Of a stretch of 64,000 nucleotides of DNA, positions 44,064-53,680 are shown piece by piece. Location of the stretch: assembly GCF_003347595.2 (NCBI RefSeq), contig NZ_QCZK02000010.1:1-64000 (forward strand), given 5' to 3'. Position 1 is the stretch's first letter; each line of letters starts with the position of its first letter. The position numbers were made by a program, and so were the translations under genes. The DNA is from Botryobacter ruber (GTDB lineage Bacteria > Bacteroidota > Bacteroidia > Cytophagales > Hymenobacteraceae). The notes beneath the pieces are model-generated. The model was not told the DNA's origin. It made no database searches and saw only the letters and a program-made list of their open reading frames with translations.

Positions 44064-46933
44064 TGGTTTCCTGCCACCATTGTGACGGGGGTTAATGTTA
44101 CCGGGCCCAGCAGACCGGATGGCCGCGGCTGCCATTTGGCGGCGGTGAAATGGCCGTCGCTGCCGCGGTTTTCGGCTCTGCGGGCCGACATGTTGATGTT
44201 GTAAAATTTCTTCCACGCGATGTTGTTGCGGTCCAGGTAGGCTACGCGGTTGGCCATGGCATTCGATACATACACCTCCAGCACATTCTTTCTTTTTAGC
44301 AGCTTGTCCGGTACCGTCAGCTGGTAGGTTGGCCCGATGAGAGTGCCGAGTTCCGTGCCGTTTAGCACCACACGCGCGCTTTCTTCCACCCGGCCAAGGT
44401 CCAGGAGCCAGGCGTTGGCTTTGCCTTTTGGTTTGGAGAAGGAGAGCGTGTATTTGGCAGTTCCGGAAAAATCTTTCACTTCCTGTCCGCCAAACTCCGT
44501 CCAGGAGGTGAGGGTGGTAGTTTTTACATCGGCAGGCAGTTTTGGTCCGCCGGAAACAAAGCTTACGGTCCAGTTGCCTTTCAGTTCCTGCGTAGCGCCG
44601 GCTGATTTGGTGTAGGTATAGGGCGCCCCTCCGCTCACTGGTTTTTCAGAAGTTTCCAGGATGCAGGATTCGCCCGGCGCCAGTTGCAGGTACACACCCG
44701 TAGCGCCTCCCTCTGCTTTGCGGGTATTGGCATAGCCGGACTGTGCGGTGAGCGGATTATAGAGCGCAACCGCCTGGGCGTTGGCCTGTACCGGCACCCA
44801 GCCGTCAAACCCCTTGTCGCTCCAGTTGGCGATGAAATAGTAGTTACCGCCGTCGTGTTTGCGGCGGATGTACTGCAGGCCGTTGTCTACCATGGCTTCG
44901 CGCTGCACGCCGGCCAGGGGCAGCACCTGGTCCAGGTTGTCTGCCATCAAAAAGGCACCTTTTCCTACGGTAGCTTTGCGGGCACCGCCTGTTGCATTGG
45001 CGAAGTTCAGGCGGGCAGTCAGTTTTTTATACTTTTCCTGTCGCTCCTGCAGGTTCCCCAGCCCCGGCACATCCGCAGGAAGATTCTTGTAAATCACCAC
45101 TATCGCTCCGGCTTCAGCCAGTTTCACGAGCTGCTCAAATGTTTCGAGCGGCACCAGGCGCGCATCCGGCACTACGATGGTTTTGTAGGTAATGCCGCCG
45201 GTCTTCAGCAGGTTATTCTCTGTTTCCAGCTTTTGCAGCTGCTTGTCTGAGATAAAGTCGAAGCTGTAGCCTTTTTCCTGCATTTCTTTTGCGCTGGCCT
45301 CCAGCCCGGTGCCCCGGAAGCCGTGGGCAATGCCATCGAAGTGCTGCAGCAGCGCGTTGCCGGGTTTGGAATAGGCATCGTAGATGGGCAGGTAAAGCAG
45401 CACATCGTTGTTCGGCTTACCCGCCTGCAGAAAGGACTGGCAGCGCGCCACATAACTGTTTAAAGTCGAGAAGTCGTTCCAGAAGGTATTGTTCGGGTTG
45501 AAGTGCACGGCCGCATAAAACAGCCAGCCCGGCCATTCCGCTGCCTGCGGCGAGTAGTTGGTGCCGTGGTAAAAGGTATGGTTCACGCCGCCCAGCAGGA
45601 AGAGGTCCATCGCTTTCTTCACATCGCGCAGCGCCGACAGGAAATGCTCGTTCTCCCAGGTAGCCGATTCGGAGGAAGTCAGTTTTTTGCCTGTGACATG
45701 AGCGGCAGAAGAAGCAAATTTTATCCGGTAGATATCGGTGCCTTCAATCTCGGGAATGTCGGTGGCTGCGTACAGGTCGAGGATGTTGGCCGGAGAGCCG
45801 TGCGCCTGGTTGCGGATGAGTGCGCCGTGCTTCTGCGCCCAGGCATCCCACTGCTTCGTGTAGTTCTCCAGCAGCAGGTCGGAGATGGTTTCCCGGTAGT
45901 CGCAGAGCACGCGCCTGTTGTTTTCCTCCGTACTTTGGCCGAACAAGGCAGGCAGGTGGTTCCGTAAATCATAGCCGCGGCGCGACCGGAATTCTTCGAA
46001 CATACGGGGCGTCCAGTTGCTTTCGCCCTGGGCATCGTCCACTTCGTAAGAGTCGTTGAAGAAAGCCCGCAACGATTTGAGGTTGTGCCCCTGGAAGGCT
46101 TTATCAAAATGTTCCAGGTAATTATCGGTTGCCTGCTCGGAGAAGTGGTCGATTACATCGCCTTCGCCACCAGGGCCTGCGCGTTCCACCATTTTGCCAT
46201 GCCACCCCTGGAACACGGCGTACAGGTTCCAGTTGCCGGTAGGCGCTTTCCAGTTCAGGTTGCCGTTCTTGTCTACCTTGTCCGTCAGGTTCAGCGTTTG
46301 CCCTTTATCGGAATAGGCCATCAGCGCCTGCAGGGGCAGCGGCCTCGGGAAGCGCACCTGGTCGAAGGCGTGCAGCTGCAGGTTCGGGTTCTTCACTATC
46401 GGGTCCTGCAGTTTGGCAATATCGATGCGCTCCCCCACCGTTCGCTCCAGCGGTTCCTGTATAAACTGCACCGGTTCCTTCAGGCTTTCTCCTCCTTTCA
46501 GGGTGTAGGTTTTATGCGCCACGTATTTGCAGGCATCCTCCGGACTCACCCACGGTCCGCCAAACGGCCAGCCCGACGCCTGCGCCATGTCCACGCCCAT
46601 GTTCAGCCGCTCCCCTTCTTTCAGGGTATGCTGCAGCATGTCCATCCACTTTGGCGACAAGAAATTTATGAACTGGTCTTCTGTGCCTTTCACGCCGTAA
46701 ATAGGAGTAATTTCCACGCCACCAAGGCCCGCCTGCTGGTACTGCTCCATGAGCCAGGTCAGGTCTTTCTCGTTTACGGCGCTGCCCATCCACCACCAGC
46801 GCGTCCAGGGTTTTGCTTCCTGGGTGATAGCTGGCCACGTTGGCTGTACCTGTGCCTGGCATGTGGCAGTGAAGCCAAGGAACAGGGCGATGCAGATGCC
46901 GATTGTTCTGAAAAGATGCGTTGGTTTTTTCAT
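44060..46933 (-). CDS. Glycoside hydrolase family 106 alpha-L-rhamnosidase
   Basis: 957 residues from the ATG at 46933 (MKKPTHLFRTIGICIALFLGF, signal peptide to ...CQAQ). An upstream in-frame extension to 47077 would read through a repeat and is rejected. GH106 blocks: PWTRWWWMGSAVNEKDLTWLMEQYQQAGLGGVEITPIYGV, MGVDMAQASGWPFGGPWVS, FNDSYEVDDAQGESNWTPRMFEEFRSRRGYD and RNQAHGSPANILDLYAATDIPEIEGTD, all near-diagnostic. A C-terminal galactose-binding-like domain ends in SGLLGPVTL. It releases alpha-linked L-rhamnose from rhamnogalacturonan or other rhamnosides. Inverting, Ca2+-dependent in characterised members. Confidence 0.93.
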   Translation of the reverse strand: MKKPTHLFRTIGICIALFLGFTATCQAQVQPTWPAITQEAKPWTRWWWMGSAVNEKDLTWLMEQYQQAGLGGVEITPIYGVKGTEDQFINFLSPKWMDMLQHTLKEGERLNMGVDMAQASGWPFGGPWVSPEDACKYVAHKTYTLKGGESLKEPVQFIQEPLERTVGERIDIAKLQDPIVKNPNLQLHAFDQVRFPRPLPLQALMAYSDKGQTLNLTDKVDKNGNLNWKAPTGNWNLYAVFQGWHGKMVERAGPGGEGDVIDHFSEQATDNYLEHFDKAFQGHNLKSLRAFFNDSYEVDDAQGESNWTPRMFEEFRSRRGYDLRNHLPALFGQSTEENNRRVLCDYRETISDLLLENYTKQWDAWAQKHGALIRNQAHGSPANILDLYAATDIPEIEGTDIYRIKFASSAAHVTGKKLTSSESATWENEHFLSALRDVKKAMDLFLLGGVNHTFYHGTNYSPQAAEWPGWLFYAAVHFNPNNTFWNDFSTLNSYVARCQSFLQAGKPNNDVLLYLPIYDAYSKPGNALLQHFDGIAHGFRGTGLEASAKEMQEKGYSFDFISDKQLQKLETENNLLKTGGITYKTIVVPDARLVPLETFEQLVKLAEAGAIVVIYKNLPADVPGLGNLQERQEKYKKLTARLNFANATGGARKATVGKGAFLMADNLDQVLPLAGVQREAMVDNGLQYIRRKHDGGNYYFIANWSDKGFDGWVPVQANAQAVALYNPLTAQSGYANTRKAEGGATGVYLQLAPGESCILETSEKPVSGGAPYTYTKSAGATQELKGNWTVSFVSGGPKLPADVKTTTLTSWTEFGGQEVKDFSGTAKYTLSFSKPKGKANAWLLDLGRVEESARVVLNGTELGTLIGPTYQLTVPDKLLKRKNVLEVYVSNAMANRVAYLDRNNIAWKKFYNINMSARRAENRGSDGHFTAAKWQPRPSGLLGPVTLTPVTMVAGNQ

Positions 46934-46960
46934 TTGAAATTGCAGTGAAAAATTATTGTT

Positions 46961-47071
46961 GGGGCGAACCCACGTGTTCGCCCATTGTTGCAGCCGATGC
47001 TGTTTGAATGGTTTTTCTGGTTCCATTTTGGGTGAACGTGTAATAATAGGGCGAACACGTGGGTTCGCCCC
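46961..47071. repeat. Family E inverted repeat between GH106 and deacetylase genes
   Basis: GGGGCGAACCCACGTGTTCG at 46961-46980 plus CCC is the inverse complement of 47049-47071. On the minus strand the right arm begins TAGGGGCGAACC five bases after the deacetylase stop. The hairpin may serve as a terminator or processing site between the two genes. Confidence 0.85.
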
Positions 47072-47076
47072 TACCA

Positions 47077-47892
47077 TTATGGTTTATTTACCAGGTTCCG
47101 GAAATCGGGGGCGATTTGCTCTAATGCCTGCTCCGTGTTTACATATTTTTTTAAATCGCGCAGGGCGATAACTCTGTACTTGTTGTCGTGCAGGTACTTC
47201 ATGTATTCCTCGAACAGCTCCGGTGGCGTGGTCACCCAGTCGTGGGCTATATCCGGGACGCCGTGTATCGTGAACACGACAATCTTCCCGTCTTTTGCCT
47301 GCTGCATGGCCTGTAGCACGCGCTCCTTGTCGGAGTCGGTGGCGCCGGTGGTGCTATAGCTCGGGATGAGGTACGGATGGTCAATTGCTGGACTGTAGGG
47401 ACGGCTGCCCCCGGCACGGGCGAACTGGTAGCTTTTTTCCTGCAGCACTTCGATGGCTGCCAGGTTGGTACTGTAGCCCGGGTAGGCGAAGGTTTCGGGT
47501 TGCTTCATACCCAGCTCACGGCACTTGTTCTCGATATAGGCCAGCTCTTCCTTAAACCGGTCTTTGCTCATTTTGGTAACGTGGGTGTGCGTGCGGGTGT
47601 GGCTGGCTACCTCAAAACCGGCTTTGTCCAGCTGCTGCATCTGCTCCCAACTCATGTACTTGGTTTTATCGTCGAAATCAGGCGGAAACTCGCACACAAA
47701 AAAGGTAGCTCCAAAGTTATACTTCTGCAGCAGCGGCGCCACTAACGAGGCATGCGAAGCAGATGCATCATCAAATGTCAGTACAACCAGCTTATCGGGC
47801 ACCTGCTTCCGTACAATTTGCCTGGAGGTGGTGCAGGCGGTGGTCAGGAGCAGCAAAATAGCATACCGAACTAACGCTTGTTTATAGCTCAT
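47077..47892 (-). CDS. NodB-domain polysaccharide deacetylase lipoprotein
   Basis: 271 residues from the ATG at 47892 (MSYKQALVRYAILLLLTTACTTS); the lipobox TTAC marks a lipoprotein. A start ten codons upstream is less likely. NodB motifs: LVVLTFDDASASH (motif 1, catalytic Asp), EVASHTRTHTHVT (motif 2, metal His), FAYPGYS and VVFTIHGVPD (late His). The family removes acetyl groups from polysaccharides such as chitin, xylan or poly-GlcNAc; here acetylated pectin is a possible substrate, by location only. Same strand as GH106, separated by a hairpin repeat. Confidence 0.87.
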   Translation of the reverse strand: MSYKQALVRYAILLLLTTACTTSRQIVRKQVPDKLVVLTFDDASASHASLVAPLLQKYNFGATFFVCEFPPDFDDKTKYMSWEQMQQLDKAGFEVASHTRTHTHVTKMSKDRFKEELAYIENKCRELGMKQPETFAYPGYSTNLAAIEVLQEKSYQFARAGGSRPYSPAIDHPYLIPSYSTTGATDSDKERVLQAMQQAKDGKIVVFTIHGVPDIAHDWVTTPPELFEEYMKYLHDNKYRVIALRDLKKYVNTEQALEQIAPDFRNLVNKP

Positions 47893-47963
47893 AAAAAAGT
47901 ATATCTCGTCTAAGATAATCATTTACACAAATACTTCACCGTAACACAAAATGATTAAGTGCT

Positions 47964-48452
47964 TCACAATGCTGTTTTACTTAGCCTTCCGGTTTTATAA
48001 CCAAGGAAATAGATAAAACCGGTAAGGGCAACTTCTGTAGAAATCAGGAAAATTTCAGTTGAGGTATCTATGGCATTGGCAACCGGTTCATACTGGTTCG
48101 GCAAGGATGACAAAGGCGGGTATACTGTTGCGCCTCCGTTTAGTTGAAGAAAGAAGTAAAATTTGTGTAACTGAAATAACAGAAACAACCCAGCCAGCAG
48201 CAGTAGCGCCAGGATGATGTTACCTGGTATGGAGCTAAACCGCCGGACAGTTTCCTTTACCAGATAGATAAGGATTGCCACAAAGAAAAATATACCACTC
48301 CCGCTCAATGTCAAATAAGTATCGTGCAGATGGATATCAATACTTCCATCAATCAGGGGAATTTGCCCGAATGCCAGATAAAGGAATGCATGAGCGATAA
48401 TAAGCAGCGACAACAGCCATAGCAATTCTGTCTTCCAGCCTTTTACGCTCAT
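47964..48452 (-). CDS. Uncharacterised four-helix membrane protein
   Basis: 162 residues. Membrane helices are at about residues 9-29, 48-66, 78-97 and 132-150. The segment GSIDIHLHDTYLTLSGSG resembles the His-Asp-Thr-Tyr loop seen in small orphan membrane proteins of Bacteroidota and in cytochrome oxidase subunit I. Too few His residues remain for haem binding, so a respiratory function is not supported. Its place within the carbohydrate locus may be accidental. Confidence 0.7.
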   Translation of the reverse strand: MSVKGWKTELLWLLSLLIIAHAFLYLAFGQIPLIDGSIDIHLHDTYLTLSGSGIFFFVAILIYLVKETVRRFSSIPGNIILALLLLAGLFLLFQLHKFYFFLQLNGGATVYPPLSSLPNQYEPVANAIDTSTEIFLISTEVALTGFIYFLGYKTGRLSKTAL

Positions 48453-48551
48453 ATTTTTTTAAATCGGTTGAATCTGTTCTACTTAACACCACCTCATCTG
48501 AGGCTCTTTCCACAGCCGTGGAAAAGTTGTAAAAAGGATAAAATTTATTTA

Positions 48552-48579
48552 CTGCACCAGCCACCACAGCCTCTGCTCC
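48552..48579 (+). repeat. Family A repeat copy 14
   Basis: Forward copy CTGCACCAGCCACCACAGCC then TCTGCTCC. Confidence 0.75.
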
Positions 48580-48750
48580 TGTTATACCAGATAGTATTTA
48601 CTCAGTTCCACAAAATTATTCCTCCTTTGTCATCCCCGTAGGGGACCTTGTGGGCGAACTGCAGTCAAACTAGCTACTGGAGGTCAAGTAATGGAAGGTC
48701 CTTTTTACTATTTGGTATTAGTTACTGGCAATATCCGGTTAGCAAGATAT

Positions 48751-48790
48751 AAAAAAAGGGAACAGGTACATAAATACCGGTTCCCTTTTT
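48751..48790 (-). terminator. Terminator of the susCD pair
   Basis: AAGGGAACAGGTA (48756-48768) pairs with TACCGGTTCCCTT (48775-48787). A and T tracts on both sides make it potentially bidirectional. Confidence 0.85.
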
Positions 48791-48808
48791 GTGTCCTGTT
48801 ATTCAGGT

Positions 48809-50320
48809 TTAATTGTACTCAGGATTCTGCTGGTAAAGTCCTCTTTTTACTGTTAACTGGTTAAATGGAATAGGATAAATGATGTGTTCAGCTATCATCA
48901 CGTCCGCCATTCGGTTTAACTCATCCTCTTTTGGCAGCCACTCATTCATCTCTTCCAGCACTTTACCGTTGCGTACGAGCTCATGCCAGCGTAAGCCTTC
49001 TCCTGCAAATTCGCGCCTTCTTTCCTCCAGCAGCGAATCGAGGGTTACAACAGCAACAGGCAATAAACCGGCTCTTTCTCTTACCATGTTTACAATATTA
49101 AGAACATCCAGCATAGTACCACCCGATCCGCCATGCAGAATGGCTTCCGCTTTCATCATTAGCACATCGGTGTAACGGATCAGCGGGAAGTTTATAGGCC
49201 AGTCGAAACGGTCGGCGATATCGCTCGCTTTGCTCACATCCAGAAACTTCTTGTAAAACGACCTGGTTTCCACAAAGCCGTTTACATCGGTAAATCCTTG
49301 CTGGAAGTTAAATGCTTTACGAACATCGTTCGCCTGGTAAGCATTCAGCAGGTCTTCGGAAATAGGTCGCATTTCCACGCTCGACTGGGGCAGCGGAACA
49401 CCCGGCGTAGCATTAAAATAGGATGGTGTACCCATATAACCTGGCAGTGTGGTTCCAAGGCCGTTTCCGCTTCGGAACTGAATGTCGAACACGATATCCG
49501 GGTTGTTTTCGTTGGTGTACGAAAAAATACTTGGATAACTGTTTACCCACGAATACGGGCCGTTGTTGATGACATCGTTAAGCAAAGTGATCGCCTGTGT
49601 ATATTCGTTTACTCCCAGTCCGGGTCCTTCTATGCCGTAGGTTGGCCCTGAACGGGTTAAGTGAACACGCGCCAGTAAGGCTTTGGCAGCCCAGGAAGTT
49701 GCTCTTCCTCTGTCTGTAGCAGAAGTATAGCTAGGAGGAAGTTTTTCAATGGCTGTATTCAGGTCAGAGATAATAACCGTGTACACATCAGCAACAGGAC
49801 TACGTGGAATATCCAGTGCCGCGGTAGGCGAAACTACACTGGTAAATAATGGAACTTTTCCGAACCACCGTACCAGGTCGAGGTAATAAAAGGCCCGCAA
49901 AAACCGGGCTTCCCCCTCTAACCTGTTTCTCATAGCTTCATCAGGTACCAGTGTTGCATTAAGCCGATCCAGAACCGTATTAGCACGCATGATCCCATTA
50001 TAGTTGTTGTTCCATGCCTCCTCAATCAGCTCGTTATTTGACAGGTTCCTTACAAGATCATTAATTGGGTCCCAGGGTCTTACACCGGTTGTGGAGGAAC
50101 CCGCAACGTTATCCGACCTGGTTTCGGAAAGGTCATAGTATCGGTCGGGAACAGGACGCAACTGTGCATATATGCCATTTACAGCCTGCACAAAGTCAGC
50201 AGTGTTCCGGTAAAAATTTGCCGCACTGGCTTCTGATATAGGAGCCTGATCCAGGTTATCTTCGCAGGATACCAGCCCCAGCACTAATAAGAAGGAAATA
50301 ATTGAAGTTATCTTTTTCAT
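48809..50320 (-). CDS. susD: SusD/RagB family outer-membrane glycan-binding lipoprotein
   Basis: 503 residues. Lipobox LVSCED at the start; the SusD N-terminal part shows FVQAVNGIYAQLRP, DNVAGSSTTGVRPWDPINDL, and FLRAFYYLDLVRWFGKVPLFTSVVSPTAALDIPRSP. The C-terminal part has RYTDVLMMKAEAILHG, NMVRERAGL, LLEERRREFAGEGLRWHELVRNGK and a terminal YPIPFNQL. It forms the lid of the SusC transporter and captures oligosaccharide. It lies 21 bases after susC, so both are in one transcript. The symbol is family-level. Confidence 0.95.
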   Translation of the reverse strand: MKKITSIISFLLVLGLVSCEDNLDQAPISEASAANFYRNTADFVQAVNGIYAQLRPVPDRYYDLSETRSDNVAGSSTTGVRPWDPINDLVRNLSNNELIEEAWNNNYNGIMRANTVLDRLNATLVPDEAMRNRLEGEARFLRAFYYLDLVRWFGKVPLFTSVVSPTAALDIPRSPVADVYTVIISDLNTAIEKLPPSYTSATDRGRATSWAAKALLARVHLTRSGPTYGIEGPGLGVNEYTQAITLLNDVINNGPYSWVNSYPSIFSYTNENNPDIVFDIQFRSGNGLGTTLPGYMGTPSYFNATPGVPLPQSSVEMRPISEDLLNAYQANDVRKAFNFQQGFTDVNGFVETRSFYKKFLDVSKASDIADRFDWPINFPLIRYTDVLMMKAEAILHGGSGGTMLDVLNIVNMVRERAGLLPVAVVTLDSLLEERRREFAGEGLRWHELVRNGKVLEEMNEWLPKEDELNRMADVMIAEHIIYPIPFNQLTVKRGLYQQNPEYN

Positions 50321-50341
50321 CGCTGTTATCTTTTCTGGTTA

Positions 50342-53300
50342 TTAGAATGTCAGGTTCAATCCGAAAGTCATCGCCTTCGACAGCGGGAAAGCGCCATAGT
50401 CATCTCCTACCAGCGCACCGCCATCTGCGTTGTTTACTGCTTCCGGGTTAAAGCCACCTGCATAATCGTCTCCTCCGAACCAGTTTTCTGCGCTTACATA
50501 AATACGGGCTCCCTGCACAATTTTTTTGCCACCAATGGTACCAATCAGGTTACCCAGGTCATACCCCAGTGTTATGTTTCGAACTCTCCAGTAATCAGAT
50601 TCATAAAGCCAGGCAGTACTCTTCAGGAAGCCAAAGCTCGAATTAGCCTTGCCGCGCTCTCCTGCACCTGGATTTTCAGCCGATCTCCAGCGGTCGCGGT
50701 GGAAACCTAAGGTATTCTCAACAATTCCCTGGCCAGGTCGGTCCATCGCACGGCCAAACATGGAGTAGAGATGTCCACCATTCTGCCCCTGCACCAGCAC
50801 TCTCAGGTCAAAACCTTTGAAGTCGAAGGTATTGGTGATACCCCACACATAGTTCGGGTTTGGATGGCCTACCACCACGCGGTCATCATCATTGATCAGG
50901 CCGTCATTATTTGCATCCACATACCTGGGGTCACCGGCCTGTTGATTGCCATAAAGCGCTACGTTGTTGTTGATGTCTTCCTGCGTCAGAATACCATCCT
51001 GCTCCACAACATAGATGCTCCAGATAGGCAGTCCTACTCTCAGAAGCCGGTGGCCTGTTCCGTATGAACCTGTTTCAATAGGCGCATCATTCGGACCTAA
51101 TTTTTTAACCTCATTGCTGTTGTGGCTAAGGTTTACGCTTGTTGTCCAGTTAAAAGCACCCATGATATTTCGCGTGGTTAACTCAAGTTCCCATCCTTTG
51201 TTAAGCACTTCTCCAATATTGGTAAGCGCAACGCCAAAGCCGGAAGCTGTAGGCACGGGAATTCTTAACAGCAAGCCGGAGTTAAGTTTTGTGTAATAGT
51301 CAAAAGAGGTGAAGATCCTGTTTTCCCAAAGTCCCATATCCAGGCCAACATCAATGGTTCGGGACTCCTCCCAGCTAATGTTCGGGTTGGGAGCGTTAAT
51401 AGGTACCTGCCCCGTTGCTATGTTACCACCAAACGTATAATTTGAAAAATCAAGAAGGGCAATGTGCTCATAGTTGCCTATAAAGTTGTTACCGGAGATC
51501 CCCCAGCTTCCTCTTAATTTAAGGTTGTTAATGACCTCTAGACCGTCCATGAAGCTCTCCTCTGAAAGTCTCCATCCCACTGATGCCGACGGAAATGTTC
51601 CCCATTTTGATTCTTCACCAAACCTGGAAGAACCATCGCGACGGATAGTAGCACTAAACAGGTATTTTTCGGCAAAATTATACTGAACCCTGCCAAAATA
51701 AGACAGCAACGTGTGCTTGTTTTCTGTTGTAAACGTTCTGCTGTTGCGGGTATCTATGCTGTTAGCAGCGTTCAAGGTGGTGATATCATCTGTTGCAAAA
51801 CCGCCGGTGCTTCCAATTCGCCAGTTATTGAACATACCCACATTGTAAGCTGTACCCAATACAGCTGAAAGATTATGTCGTTCCGCAAACGTTTTATCAT
51901 ACGACAAGGTATGTTCGGTCACAAACGTCTGCCGGCGGTATCCGCTGAAAGTTCCCGATGCCTGCCTGTTTCCGCGCTGACCGCTTACAAAAGAAGGCCT
52001 GAAACTTTTATCATTGTTATCAGAATGATCGAGGTTTACCGTACTTCTAAGCCTTAGTTGATCAAAGAAATTATATTCGCCATAAACGGTCATCAGGGTT
52101 CTGAAGATTTTGGTCTCCCCGATGGAGTTTTCTATTACCCGTACCGGGCTGTTTCGCGACACGCCCCAGGCATAAGGCACATTATCGCCGATGTTCACAT
52201 CCAGCCCTGTGCTTGCTTCCACAACCGGGTTAAAGCCTACCGCAATATGCATTTGCTGGTCTTTCCCCTCTACGCCGGGGTCGTTGGCAATCGAATAGGT
52301 CGGGTTCAGGTTCAGGCCGAATTTCAGTCTTTCATTTGCTTTTACCTCAACGTTGGCTCTTGCCGAATAGCGTTCATAATCCAGGCCTATGGCAATACCC
52401 TGCTGGTTCAGGTAATCGCCAGACACGAAATAGTTCACCGCATCGGTACCGCCAGAAGCGCTCACCTGGTAGTTCTGTACAGCACCTTTCCGGAAGAGCT
52501 CATCCTGCCAGTCCACGATCTGCAGTCCCGGATAGCCCGGCTGCAGCCAGCGTTCGTCAATCATCATGCCGGCGTTAAAGCGCCCGAGTATGGCAGTTCG
52601 TTCGGCGGTTGTCTGGTCGGCTGTTCTGCCCGCCCCGGAATTTACCCAGTTGTAATTAGCCATTTCGATGGCCCTGTCGATCCACTCTTCGCCGCTGAGC
52701 ACATCCAGCTTTTTAGCTGTTTCGTTCCAGCCGGCATAGGTACTGAATGTAATCCGCGGCTTACCGCTTTTACCGGACTTGGTTGTAATGATCACCACCC
52801 CGTTTGCGCCGCGTGACCCGTAAATAGCGGCCGCCGAAGCATCTTTTAACACCTGGATAGACTCGATGTCGTTCGGGTTGATGTTATCCAGCGGGTTACC
52901 TCCACTAAACTGCCCTGTAGGACCCGCCGCAGACACATCGAGCGGGAAACCATCGATTACATAAAGCGGCTCATTTCCTGCTGTAATCGAGCCGGCACCT
53001 CTAACTTTTATGCTGAATGCCCTGCCCGGCACGCCGCTTGTCTGCTGGACCTGTACCCCAGCCATCTGCCCTACCAGGGCCTGGTCTACCCGTGCAATCG
53101 GGCGTTCTTCTATGGCCTCGGCATCCATTACAGCAACAGCGCCTGTAATATCACCTCTTTTCTGTGTTCCATAACCGATTACCACTACTTCTTCCAGCGA
53201 TTTGGTATCGGGCTGTAACCTGACATTAATCGTAGCGCGGTTGTTGACCTGAATTTCCTGCGAAACATAACCAACATACGAAACTACAAGCGTGGAATTA

Positions 53301-53632
53301 CCATCCGGCACCGTGAGCGAGAAGTTACCATCAATATCTGTTACAGTTCCGGTTGCGGTCCCTTTTACCTGAATGGTTACACCAGGCAATCCTTCTCCTT
53401 TGTCTCCTGTTACACGACCACTAACATTAAACTGAACAGGTTTTTCAGCTATGTCTCTTTCAGAATAACTACTTCCTGATACAGGCATAGCAACAGTTGT
53501 CGAAGTATGAAGAGCCAGACCATCCGGAAGTGGTGTTGCTAAATGATGCTCCGCGTGGGCCAGATTCAATCCAAGCCCTAAGAGAGGTAAGCCCCAGAAG
53601 ATTTTCCGGGCACTGCAGTACTTGTTTTTCAT
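50342..53632 (-). CDS. susC: SusC/RagA family TonB-linked outer-membrane transporter
   Basis: 1096 residues from the ATG at 53632; a longer start nine codons upstream is less likely. After the signal region comes a carboxypeptidase-like beta domain (FNVSGRVTGDKGEGLPGVTIQVKGT...VSYVGYVSQEI, residues ~65-140). The plug domain starts EEVVVIGYGTQKRGDITGAVAVM and holds the SusC motif IYGSRGANGVVIITTKSG. A 22-strand barrel follows, ending in FGLNLTF. It imports oligosaccharides with energy from TonB. Paired with susD. Confidence 0.95.
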   Translation of the reverse strand: MKNKYCSARKIFWGLPLLGLGLNLAHAEHHLATPLPDGLALHTSTTVAMPVSGSSYSERDIAEKPVQFNVSGRVTGDKGEGLPGVTIQVKGTATGTVTDIDGNFSLTVPDGNSTLVVSYVGYVSQEIQVNNRATINVRLQPDTKSLEEVVVIGYGTQKRGDITGAVAVMDAEAIEERPIARVDQALVGQMAGVQVQQTSGVPGRAFSIKVRGAGSITAGNEPLYVIDGFPLDVSAAGPTGQFSGGNPLDNINPNDIESIQVLKDASAAAIYGSRGANGVVIITTKSGKSGKPRITFSTYAGWNETAKKLDVLSGEEWIDRAIEMANYNWVNSGAGRTADQTTAERTAILGRFNAGMMIDERWLQPGYPGLQIVDWQDELFRKGAVQNYQVSASGGTDAVNYFVSGDYLNQQGIAIGLDYERYSARANVEVKANERLKFGLNLNPTYSIANDPGVEGKDQQMHIAVGFNPVVEASTGLDVNIGDNVPYAWGVSRNSPVRVIENSIGETKIFRTLMTVYGEYNFFDQLRLRSTVNLDHSDNNDKSFRPSFVSGQRGNRQASGTFSGYRRQTFVTEHTLSYDKTFAERHNLSAVLGTAYNVGMFNNWRIGSTGGFATDDITTLNAANSIDTRNSRTFTTENKHTLLSYFGRVQYNFAEKYLFSATIRRDGSSRFGEESKWGTFPSASVGWRLSEESFMDGLEVINNLKLRGSWGISGNNFIGNYEHIALLDFSNYTFGGNIATGQVPINAPNPNISWEESRTIDVGLDMGLWENRIFTSFDYYTKLNSGLLLRIPVPTASGFGVALTNIGEVLNKGWELELTTRNIMGAFNWTTSVNLSHNSNEVKKLGPNDAPIETGSYGTGHRLLRVGLPIWSIYVVEQDGILTQEDINNNVALYGNQQAGDPRYVDANNDGLINDDDRVVVGHPNPNYVWGITNTFDFKGFDLRVLVQGQNGGHLYSMFGRAMDRPGQGIVENTLGFHRDRWRSAENPGAGERGKANSSFGFLKSTAWLYESDYWRVRNITLGYDLGNLIGTIGGKKIVQGARIYVSAENWFGGDDYAGGFNPEAVNNADGGALVGDDYGAFPLSKAMTFGLNLTF

Positions 53633-53672
53633 AAAACCAAATGCTTTAAATATTAACACTTACTCATTTAAT

Positions 53673-53680
53673 CAAACTTA
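53673..53680 (-). promoter_or_regulatory. Candidate -7 element of susC
   Basis: Minus-strand TAAGTTTG fits TAnnTTTG, about 41 bases upstream of the susC ATG. A second match, TAAATTTG, lies at 53744-53737. A -33 TTG is not clear for either. Confidence 0.5.

Larger units (their letters stand above)
48453..48808. other. Intergenic region downstream of susD
   Basis: 356 bases with the SusD terminator and one family A repeat; no gene seen. Confidence 0.6.

Noticed and set aside
43740..44216. 158-codon minus-strand frame
   Set aside because: Translation runs through family A and F repeats and overlaps the end of GH106 in another frame.
46934..47077. Upstream 48-codon extension of the GH106 gene
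   Set aside because: It reads through the family E hairpin; the ATG at 46933 directly starts a proper signal peptide.
47964..48452. Cytochrome oxidase-type subunit because of the HDTY loop
   Set aside because: Only one such loop and too few conserved His residues for haem or copper ligands; kept as uncharacterised.
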